Part shown: in pieces, positions 1 through 5,017 of the stretch
Position numbering within the stretch: position 1 is the stretch's first letter
How the letters are laid out: the number at the start of each line of letters is the position of its first letter
Assembly: GCA_964429075.1 (NCBI GenBank)
Contig: CAYSBA010000122.1
Span: 1 to 5,017, forward strand
Source: CAYSBA01 sp964429075 [NCBI: uncultured bacterium]
GTDB taxonomy: Bacteria; CAYSBA01
Direction of reading: 5' to 3'
Length of the DNA: 5,017 bases
The notes under the pieces: model-generated
Databases searched by the model: none
Seen by the model: the letters and a program-made list of their open reading frames with translations, nothing else
Told to the model about the DNA's origin: nothing
Made by a program: the position numbers and the translations under genes

Positions 1-49
1 CCTCTATTTTGACCCTTTTACTACTCCTATTCCCTTTTTCTTTCTTCAT
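1..49 (-). CDS. Start of an unidentified downstream gene (3' partial)
   Basis: The only ATG, GTG or TTG on the minus strand between 1 and 141 is an ATG at 47-49, and its frame stays open to the edge for 16 codons, reading MKKEKGNRSSKRVKIE. An in-frame TAA lies four codons upstream, so the frame cannot begin earlier. A partial Shine-Dalgarno (AGGG, spacer 7) supports it. The N-terminus is strongly basic (six Lys, two Arg), which could be the n-region of a long signal peptide or membrane anchor, or the start of a cytoplasmic or nucleic-acid-binding protein; the hydrophobic core that would decide this is outside the window. Same orientation and a 92-base gap suggest co-transcription with the large envelope gene. 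Function is unknown. Confidence 0.45.
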   Translation of the reverse strand, partial: MKKEKGNRSSKRVKIE

Positions 50-141
50 TCCTGAACCCTGTTATCCTATATTTATCCTGCTATGTCCCCCTATTTTTCG
101 AGATCTTTCTAAATATTGCTATTTGTTTTCTTGCTGGATAT
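50..141. other. Short intergenic gap without visible terminator
   Basis: Between the TGA of the large gene and the next probable start are about 92 AT-rich bases. Only weak AT stems can be drawn (for example TATTT with AAATA), with no GC stem followed by a T run on the minus strand, and no convincing -35/-10 pair for a new promoter. The simplest reading is read-through from the large gene into the next. A 7-base direct repeat (TTATCCT on the plus strand, 62-68 and 73-79) lies here. Confidence 0.5.
57..60 (-). promoter_or_regulatory. Probable ribosome binding site of the downstream gene
   Basis: On the minus strand AGGG precedes the ATG at 47-49 with a seven-base spacer (TTCAGGA), a normal Shine-Dalgarno distance. 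A second AGGA abuts the ATG too closely to act. It supports the ATG choice, though four bases of complementarity is modest. Confidence 0.4.
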
Positions 142-3100
142 TCAGTAACTACCTATCAGTCTCACGAAAAATCCTCTATAGACATCATTTGCATCAACCA
201 GCTCATCATCAACAAAGTTAGTCATATTATAGCCTGCACCGATATATATTCCTCTGCCTGCAGGGAAAAGTAGTTCAAAAAGAAAACCAGATTCTCTATT
301 CTTATTTAACCAGTCGGCATCAAAAAATTGTGTTAATATTCTGTATTCGACTGCAAGTTCTGGACTGTTCTTGTCCCTCCCCAATGTATATCCGATCCTT
401 GAAAGGGCAAGAATCAACCAGCTCTTTGTTGCATTTGCAAGAAGTACCTCCCTCTTTACATCCCTTCTTATTGCAAGTTTTGTAATTAGCTTAAGTCCCA
501 GAGGCAATCTTACGGAGGGTGAAAGGCTAAGGGCAAATCCTCTGCTTTCGCTGTAGTTGCCATAAGAGCCGTTGAGAGCTCCCTTAAGATACCATGACAT
601 ACGAGAAAGGATCAAAAGTCCATCAAAAAGTCCGGGCCTTAAGGACTGACCGAATGTCAAAAGACCATAACGCGATATATCCTGTTTCTTTGTAATATCC
701 CTTTCAATCGACAACTCAAGTGTACCAAGAAGACTGAGATAATCTGTCCACCTGAAACCGGTTGCAAGTCTTAAACTATGCCCTATAGTATCACTCTGTG
801 TTACCTCTCTGTTTTCATACCTTCCCTCATACATAAATGAACCTTTCCATTTTTCTGAGTTCAAAAGTTCTGCCTTTATTGTCAAAAGATCCCTTGAGAA
901 CTGATCATTTTTGTCTTCGTTTGAATGAAACAGAAGTAATGAAGGCGACACCTGCTGCCGTTCATAACCAATACCAATCTTTAAATCCCTTGTTATTTTA
1001 AATGTATCAGAATAACCAATTACCGCCTGTCCATAGGCTTCTTGTAGAGATGATTCCACCCTGTATTCAGAATATATATCACCCCTTTTTACCCCTATAA
1101 TAGTACTGTTATTTATGCTGTTATTTTCTCTTTTGAAATTCTGATCTATATAGAGCTGGCCTCTTTTATTTTTTAATTTTAAGCCTATTTTTGTGGAGTT
1201 ATCACCACTCCATCTCAGCTTTTCCTGAAGATCAAAGGATAGATTCTTGTTAATATCCCATTCAGCAGCAAGTGAAGTGGCTGCCCTGTCCCAGTAATCA
1301 TTATATCCCACCTGACCAGCCCTTAAATGATACTCTTGTGAGATTTTGAGTACCAGAGGCCTCATGGCTCTGAAAGATGTCCCGAACCCAATGGCATCAT
1401 CGAACCGACTATCTGGATCGTTAGAGTACTGTATGAGAGAATGGGCATACTCTGCATTCCAGATGGCACCGAATGCCTTTTTGTCGATCCGGAGTTTTGA
1501 TGTCTGTTGATTTAAGAGATACTGACCATCAGCCGGTCTGTCCCTTCTGTAAAGACCCTCATGGGTCAACTGTATTTTAGTATCACTGTTAGCATCAAAG
1601 CTCATAGAGAGCCTAAACCTATGCATATTTGCTGCAGTAAAGGAATCTCTATTTGTAAATCCCGGTTCCTGATAGTTATATTCTCCCTCAAATCTTAAAG
1701 AATCTGGTAGAGAATGATGAATATCCTTTGCATTAATATGAATAGACAGATCAACAGCAGGATGGTTACTGTCGGTTGATACAATATCGATCTTTTCATA
1801 ACTGATACCACCATCAAAAGATACATTTTTATAACCATCAAGACCTTTACTACTACCTGCTTCGATCGATATATCAGAATCATTACCAAACTTATAATCC
1901 AATTTTCCAGATATCAGTCTGTATGGTGCTGAATCGTCTTTGATCTGCATGTAACCTGCACCTACACGTAACCTATCCCATAGTGTGGTTGAGATGTAGC
2001 CGGCTCCTGTCGAAGGGCTCTTATTTTCATTAGAATATGCATCATATTCAACAACCAAAAATACTTGATCACCATCTGAGGAATCGATCGGGTTTGTATC
2101 TATAATATCAGCACTGTCGCTCTGGCCTATACTCTCTTTAAGTACAATTCTTCCTGTTTTATAATCTATTGTATAATCTCTGTTTAATATCTTTTTTACC
2201 CTGCTTTTAACTATCCCTGTATCCCGGTCTCTTATAACTATCTCAACATCCTCTGTCTGTTCAACGATATCTGTATGACTTGTGTAATATACACTGCCAC
2301 CTGTTGCTGCGATCTCATCAAGCACATGGACCCTCTTTTGCTCCTTCTCGGTCACAAAACCTTCTGCATTGATAGCCACATCCTTTGAAACCTTTTTATC
2401 CAGCCTTAGTCTTGCCCCCATTGCAGTCTTTTTAAAGCGAAAGATATCTCCTTTTGTGATGTCAATATGGGTAATGCCATATACAAACTCAGATTTATCT
2501 GCATTTATAGCAAGATACAGAGGACCCTCAGTGTTGACATCCTTTACTACAGGAGCTGTATCTCCAAAGACAGGATAATACCTTGCTGGATCAAATAGGT
2601 TGGGAAGCTCACTTTCTGTTGTTGAGGATGCACTGTCGAGATGAGCTGTTATCTCAAGTTTCTCAAAGGGTCCCATTTCTCTATAAAGGCCTTTAAAGTA
2701 GGTACTGAGCCTGCCATTTAGTCTGATTCTATCTTTAAGAATTGAAGTTTTGTTAACAAACCACTGATCCCATAATCTATCCTTTCCAGAAAAGATACTA
2801 CCATAACCAAGGGCCATCAAAAACCAACCTGTATCCTTTACAACATAGTGTTTTTTTATAATATAAGGTTCCATTCCTTTCATACCCACTTTGATAACTG
2901 CATCGAGTTCCCTTTTATCCTCTACTGGTAGATTGTAAGAAAATCGTCCTGATGATTCGATAAAGACACTCTCTCCATTTATAGTTACACTGGCGCCTGG
3001 TGGTACAAAACCGTGCACAAATAAGAACTTCCCCTTTATAGTATTTCCGGAAGGCAGGTATATCATAGTCGGTATACCCTTTTTATAAGTTTTTTCATAA

Positions 3101-5017
3101 GAAGTTGTCTTCTTTGGAACAAAATTTAGAACAACACCTTTTTTAGACACTTTTACTTCAACAATTCCACCAGGCTCTTTTTCCTTTATAATTTTTGGTT
3201 TTATTAAATAAAAGCCACCTTTACCTTTTAATAGGAGATTCTGATCAAGGGACTCTTTTTCAATGAAGCCTTCGACCTGACCATCCAATGTTTCTGATAC
3301 ATAAATACCCTTTTTGTTAACCCTCTCAGCAAATTGAGCTCTATCTACTCTGACATCAAGATCCGGTATATTAAATAGTTCAAAGACCACCCTTCTATTT
3401 AATGAGCGGTTTTTATGAGATATATTAGGTACAACTGGATATTCAGAGCCATGTGGTATAATCTTTACAAACTCGAGTCTTTTTCTGGAAGATAAAATAC
3501 GCAATATCTCTTTGCCTATACTAAGGGAACGTTTTTTATCTACTTCGCTATCTCCACTGTCATCAACATATAGATGCATAACAGCAGCGTTATATTTAAG
3601 TATTTGATCGATATAGGGTGATATTCTCTTAGAAAGAAGTTTTTCAGATTCACTGAGGGCATCTACTTTGATGGATTTATCCGGTTTTCTCAGTACCACA
3701 AATCTATCTACATCTGATTGATAAATAACACCATCTGATTCTGTATAGACAAGATAGTTGATAACATTTATGTCTCTGTTGAGGAGGTCCTTTATGTCTT
3801 TGAGATTTAGCTTAAAGAGACCCTTTGTCTTTTTGATACCGATAACCCTGTTTTTATCTTCATTGAACAGGACAAGCTTTGCTTTTCTGTCTGGACCCTT
3901 TATAACAAATTCAATAGTTGAGTTGAGTTCAGGATCGTATAAAATGTGTTGTTTGATACTGATTTCAGACTCAAGTTCTAAAAGATCTATAAATTTTTTA
4001 CCAATCCTGACATAACCCTCCTTAAGATCACCCTCTATCCTGATCTTCTTCTTTCCCTTATCCTTTTTTGCTAAGGGACTTTTCCTTACAAGAAAACCTT
4101 TTTCCTCTTTAAACCTGCACTCTGCTGGAAAGTTTATGCTCTCAACAAGTCCCGGGGTAAGATCGAGTATTAAACTCTCCTTTTTAATATTGATACCCTC
4201 TGGTACTGTATTATCATCTATCTTCACCATCCTGACACCAGGATCAACTCCTGGAAAATGAAATCTACCAGATGGATCGGAGTAGGCATACCATCCAGTA
4301 TCGATAAAGAATCTTATTCCTCCAATCCCGAATTCACCAGGATTTCTTATACCATCTTTGTTATCATCACAGAATACCTCACCGAGTAGTGTTGCAAGAT
4401 CAAGGTCCGGGTCTTCTACAAGTTCTACATCAAATTCAGATCTGTTTGATATAGGGGTTCCATCAGCACTGACCACAATTGCAGAGTTAGGATGATTACC
4501 CAAGCTTGCATTAGACCTGAATACAGCATGATAGAGGATTGTAACAGAACTTTTTGCATCAAGCTCAAAGGGCCCTATTAAAAGTATATTCCCAGCGCGA
4601 TTTACAGAGAAGGCATTGTTGTCTATCTTCTTTCCGGTATGGTCAAGCAATACAACAGAATCTTGGTCAACTCTCATCTGTGGGTCTATAATATCCCTTA
4701 TATACAGACCTCCATTTAGATAGTCATAATTAAGATCAATATTTGAATTGTTTTGAATGGTTATAGTATAGGTTACGATATCTGATCTTACAAATTGTGT
4801 ACTGTCTGCACGCTTTTCAATTTTGATTAGTGAAGAGAGAGGATCGAGTGGTATATGGTTGTCGTAGAATCTGCCGCCACCACTTTTTAGATCAAACTCA
4901 AGGTAATAGGGATCACCGGGGTCAGGAAAATCATTCCTGCCAATAAAGCCATCAGATTCAAACTCATACACACCTTCTGCATGAAACAGGATTGATGGGA
5001 ATTGATAGAAATACCCT
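142..5017 (-). CDS. Giant multi-domain outer-membrane beta-barrel protein with DUF11, SdrD B-like, OmpA-like and Ig-like domains (5' partial)
   Basis: The frame is open from the right edge to a TGA at 142-144. A GTG at 4971 is not a convincing start: the 15 codons upstream of it are also open and read ...ILFHAEG into VYEFESDG, so start and signal peptide lie outside the window. Domains, numbered from that GTG: DUF11-type sandwich (48-185), SdrD B-like domain with a calcium-loop motif (195-285), Lys-rich linker (288-312), degenerate OmpA-like domain (460-535), Ig-like domain (640-712), then a beta-rich region from about 713 to Y1609 that looks like an outer-membrane barrel. From family knowledge, DUF11 and SdrD B domains are extracellular or periplasmic stalk modules and OmpA-like domains bind peptidoglycan. 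The inferred role is an envelope-anchored surface or transport protein; its substrate is unknown. No frameshift is visible. The minus strand downstream continues into a probable second gene after about 92 bases. Coding status and envelope location are very likely; specific function is not assignable. Confidence 0.93.
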   Translation of the reverse strand, partial: GYFYQFPSILFHAEGVYEFESDGFIGRNDFPDPGDPYYLEFDLKSGGGRFYDNHIPLDPLSSLIKIEKRADSTQFVRSDIVTYTITIQNNSNIDLNYDYLNGGLYIRDIIDPQMRVDQDSVVLLDHTGKKIDNNAFSVNRAGNILLIGPFELDAKSSVTILYHAVFRSNASLGNHPNSAIVVSADGTPISNRSEFDVELVEDPDLDLATLLGEVFCDDNKDGIRNPGEFGIGGIRFFIDTGWYAYSDPSGRFHFPGVDPGVRMVKIDDNTVPEGINIKKESLILDLTPGLVESINFPAECRFKEEKGFLVRKSPLAKKDKGKKKIRIEGDLKEGYVRIGKKFIDLLELESEISIKQHILYDPELNSTIEFVIKGPDRKAKLVLFNEDKNRVIGIKKTKGLFKLNLKDIKDLLNRDINVINYLVYTESDGVIYQSDVDRFVVLRKPDKSIKVDALSESEKLLSKRISPYIDQILKYNAAVMHLYVDDSGDSEVDKKRSLSIGKEILRILSSRKRLEFVKIIPHGSEYPVVPNISHKNRSLNRRVVFELFNIPDLDVRVDRAQFAERVNKKGIYVSETLDGQVEGFIEKESLDQNLLLKGKGGFYLIKPKIIKEKEPGGIVEVKVSKKGVVLNFVPKKTTSYEKTYKKGIPTMIYLPSGNTIKGKFLFVHGFVPPGASVTINGESVFIESSGRFSYNLPVEDKRELDAVIKVGMKGMEPYIIKKHYVVKDTGWFLMALGYGSIFSGKDRLWDQWFVNKTSILKDRIRLNGRLSTYFKGLYREMGPFEKLEITAHLDSASSTTESELPNLFDPARYYPVFGDTAPVVKDVNTEGPLYLAINADKSEFVYGITHIDITKGDIFRFKKTAMGARLRLDKKVSKDVAINAEGFVTEKEQKRVHVLDEIAATGGSVYYTSHTDIVEQTEDVEIVIRDRDTGIVKSRVKKILNRDYTIDYKTGRIVLKESIGQSDSADIIDTNPIDSSDGDQVFLVVEYDAYSNENKSPSTGAGYISTTLWDRLRVGAGYMQIKDDSAPYRLISGKLDYKFGNDSDISIEAGSSKGLDGYKNVSFDGGISYEKIDIVSTDSNHPAVDLSIHINAKDIHHSLPDSLRFEGEYNYQEPGFTNRDSFTAANMHRFRLSMSFDANSDTKIQLTHEGLYRRDRPADGQYLLNQQTSKLRIDKKAFGAIWNAEYAHSLIQYSNDPDSRFDDAIGFGTSFRAMRPLVLKISQEYHLRAGQVGYNDYWDRAATSLAAEWDINKNLSFDLQEKLRWSGDNSTKIGLKLKNKRGQLYIDQNFKRENNSINNSTIIGVKRGDIYSEYRVESSLQEAYGQAVIGYSDTFKITRDLKIGIGYERQQVSPSLLLFHSNEDKNDQFSRDLLTIKAELLNSEKWKGSFMYEGRYENREVTQSDTIGHSLRLATGFRWTDYLSLLGTLELSIERDITKKQDISRYGLLTFGQSLRPGLFDGLLILSRMSWYLKGALNGSYGNYSESRGFALSLSPSVRLPLGLKLITKLAIRRDVKREVLLANATKSWLILALSRIGYTLGRDKNSPELAVEYRILTQFFDADWLNKNRESGFLFELLFPAGRGIYIGAGYNMTNFVDDELVDANDVYRGFFVRLIGSY
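145..174 (-). other. C-terminal BAM recognition signal (beta-signal) of the barrel
   Basis: The last ten residues are GFFVRLIGSY. The terminal tyrosine and the hydrophobic L, V and F at positions -5, -7 and -9 match the last-strand signature of outer-membrane barrel proteins, and TGA follows at once. This supports an intact 3' end and an outer-membrane destination. Confidence 0.65.
2032..2571 (-). other. Conserved-looking block at the entrance of the barrel (GDT...ATGGS...DYTIDY..GRI.L motif)
   Basis: Residues about 800-980. It opens YPVFGDTAPVVKDVNTEGPL and then has YLAINADKSEFVYGITHID, followed by ATGGSVYYTSHTDIVEQTED, VEIVIRDRDTG, NRDYTIDYKTGRIVLKESI and FLVVEYDAY. The order (a strand with a Thr/Gly motif, a V.IRDR.TG strand, a DY.IDY..G.I.L hairpin, then a V.YEY-like strand) recurs, as I remember it, in very large beta-barrel proteins of diderm bacteria, including SprA-like proteins. 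An Asp/Ser-rich loop (951-968) separates the last two strands. The precise family is not known to me. Confidence 0.55.
2836..3054 (-). other. Ig-like/filamin-type beta domain before the barrel
   Basis: Residues about 640-712. KGKFLFVHGFVPPGASVTIN is the typical 'l.v.G.v.pGa.V.vnG' opening of bacterial Ig-like modules (glucodextranase domain B-like). It is followed by GESVFIESSGRFSYNLPVED, matching 'V..d..G.F...v.L', and a closing strand pair around AVIKVGMKGMEPYIIKKHYV. The barrel region starts immediately afterwards at DTGWFLMALGYG. The domain probably acts as a spacer between the soluble part and the barrel. Confidence 0.72.
3367..3591 (-). other. Degenerate OmpA-like (peptidoglycan-binding type) domain
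   Basis: Residues about 460-535. The pattern follows the OmpA C-terminal fold: a strand with VMHLYVDDSGDSEVD where canonical domains have a GHTD..G motif, then KKRSLSIGKEILRILSSRKR corresponding to 'N..LS..RA..V...L...G', then VKIIPHGSEYPVVPN corresponding to 'I...G.GE..P...N', and finally NRRVVFEL (residues 525-532), the near-invariant NRRV closing motif. The GHTD motif is not intact and the Arg that contacts diaminopimelate in canonical domains appears as K487, so peptidoglycan binding may be weakened or lost. The call rests on pattern order, spacing and the NRRV motif. Confidence 0.68.
4036..4110 (-). other. Lysine-rich linker
   Basis: Residues about 288-312 run FKEEKGFLVRKSPLAKKDKG followed by KKKIRIEGD, with roughly ten lysines and few hydrophobic residues. 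The segment separates the stalk modules from the more globular middle of the protein. It is likely a flexible, strongly basic hinge that could contact anionic envelope polymers; that contact is inference. No processing site is recognised. Confidence 0.55.
4117..4389 (-). other. SdrD B-like domain with EF-hand-like calcium loop
   Basis: Residues about 195-285. LGEVFCDDNKDGIRNPGEFG is a clear SdrD B-type opening (G.VF.D.N.DG....GE.GI.G). D203, N204, D206, G207 and E213 are candidate calcium ligands by family analogy. It continues IGGIRFFIDTG, then a SDPSGRFHFPGVDPG stretch equivalent to the usual 'T..dG.Y.f..l.PG.y' and a closing strand near VESINFPAEC. In this domain type calcium rigidifies the stalk. 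C201 and C285 are the only cysteines in the visible protein and sit at the two ends of the domain. Confidence 0.82.
4417..4830 (-). other. DUF11-type beta-sandwich domain
   Basis: Residues about 48-185. The segment begins LIKIEKRADSTQFVRSDIVT and continues YTITIQNNSNIDL, matching the usual DUF11 opening (a strand with a K.A.....GD.V.YTI.V.N.G pattern). It later has LYIRDIIDPQMRVDQDSVVL, which corresponds to the typical '.I.D.LP.G..Y..GS' segment, then a late strand with ILLIGPFELDAKSSVTILYH, matching '...G.L..G.S.TI.Y.V'. The NHPNSAIVVSADGTPISN segment fits the closing N.A.V.....G strand. DUF11 modules are stalk-like repeats of secreted surface proteins. Only one copy lies in the window; more may lie upstream. 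Confidence 0.8.
4831..5017 (-). other. N-terminal visible segment: end of an upstream repeat/linker ending in IPLDPL
   Basis: This stretch, residues about -15 to 47 relative to the GTG at 4971, contains GYFYQFPSILFHAEGVYEFE, then a Gly/Asp/Pro-rich run (RNDFPDPGDPYYLEFD), a GGGRFYDN motif and IPLDPL. In large DUF11 proteins of diderm bacteria, as I remember them, a carboxypeptidase-regulatory or SdrD B-like repeat is often followed by a linker ending in a similar IPLDP motif just before the DUF11 domain. By analogy this is the tail of another repeat outside the window, so the full protein is probably considerably longer. This is inference; the segment is too short for a domain call on its own. 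Confidence 0.5.

Larger units (their letters stand above)
142..2835 (-). other. C-terminal outer-membrane beta-barrel region
   Basis: Residues about 713-1609. It is made of alternating polar/hydrophobic stretches with frequent aromatic residues at the ends, separated by short Asn/Asp/Ser/Gly-rich turns, for example RVGAGYMQIKDD, RFRLSMSFDANSDTKIQLTH, KIGIGYERQQVSP and GRGIYIGAGYNM. There is no alpha-helical transmembrane segment. The sequence ends with FFVRLIGSY: the last residue is aromatic and positions -5, -7 and -9 are hydrophobic, matching the C-terminal signal recognised by the BAM machinery. At about 900 residues the region would allow a large barrel or a barrel with long loops; the strand number cannot be set by eye. 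No TonB-box or plug domain is seen in the visible part. Confidence 0.75.

Noticed and set aside
84-125. A possible rho-independent terminator after the giant gene
   Set aside because: Only short AT stems around the AGATCT palindrome can be drawn; there is no GC-rich stem followed by a T run on the minus strand.
9-221. A 70-codon plus-strand frame with a very hydrophobic start (MTLLLLLFPFSFFIPEP)
   Set aside because: It begins with TTG, overlaps the 3' end of the giant gene antisense, and its hydrophobicity follows from the pyrimidine-rich complement of purine-rich minus-strand sequence. No ribosome site is visible.
371-556. A 61-codon plus-strand frame
   Set aside because: It lies fully antisense inside the barrel coding region, with no ribosome site and no recognisable motif.
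1695-1889. A 64-codon minus-strand frame in another register
   Set aside because: It is an out-of-frame shadow inside the barrel; the composition (Ile/Val/Met/Leu-rich) is that of a frame-shifted beta-rich gene.
2369-2578. A 69-codon plus-strand frame
   Set aside because: It is antisense to the conserved barrel entrance block, with no independent coding evidence.
142-2835. TonB-dependent receptor
   Set aside because: No plug domain or TonB box is visible before the barrel-like region; the preceding modules are Ig-like and OmpA-like.
3758-4015. An 85-codon plus-strand frame with some hydrophobic stretches
   Set aside because: It is antisense to the Lys-rich middle region; the Phe/Leu/Ser-rich translation is what the reverse complement of Lys/Glu/Arg codons gives.

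Overview
The window is almost entirely one long, uninterrupted gene read on the minus strand (5017 down to 142). It is open at its 5' end, so the true start lies beyond base 5017. Below the stop codon are about 90 bases of non-coding sequence, then the probable first 16 codons of a second minus-strand gene that runs off the left edge. There is no sign of RNA genes, CRISPR arrays, insertion sequences or attachment sites.

The large product (at least 1,624 residues visible) reads as a giant envelope protein of a diderm bacterium. Numbering residues from a GTG codon at 4971, which is only a convenient landmark, the visible order is: the tail of an upstream repeat-like segment ending in IPLDPL; a DUF11-type beta-sandwich (about 48-185); an SdrD B-like domain with an EF-hand-like calcium loop (about 195-285); a Lys-rich linker; a poorly conserved segment (about 313-435); a degenerate OmpA-like domain (about 460-535); another poorly conserved segment; an Ig-like/filamin-type beta domain (about 640-712); and about 900 residues of alternating beta-strand sequence ending in an aromatic residue. 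That last part is best explained as an outer-membrane beta-barrel. The barrel region opens with a conserved-looking block (about 800-980) whose ATGGS...RDYTIDY..GRI.L...VVEYDAY pattern recalls large beta-barrel proteins such as SprA of the Bacteroidota type IX secretion system. That resemblance is a hypothesis from memory of the motif.

The organism is probably a Gram-negative (diderm) bacterium with an AT-rich genome. The coding sequence is rich in Lys, Ile, Asp and Ser and often uses AGA/AGG for arginine. Similar multi-domain proteins occur in Deltaproteobacteria, Nitrospirota and related uncultured lineages, but the sequence does not fix the phylum.

The two genes lie on one strand with a short gap and no visible terminator or promoter, so they may be co-transcribed. 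The most interesting points are the OmpA-like domain sitting between adhesin-type domains and a C-terminal barrel, the SprA-like motif block, and the fact that the only two cysteines bracket the SdrD B-like domain.
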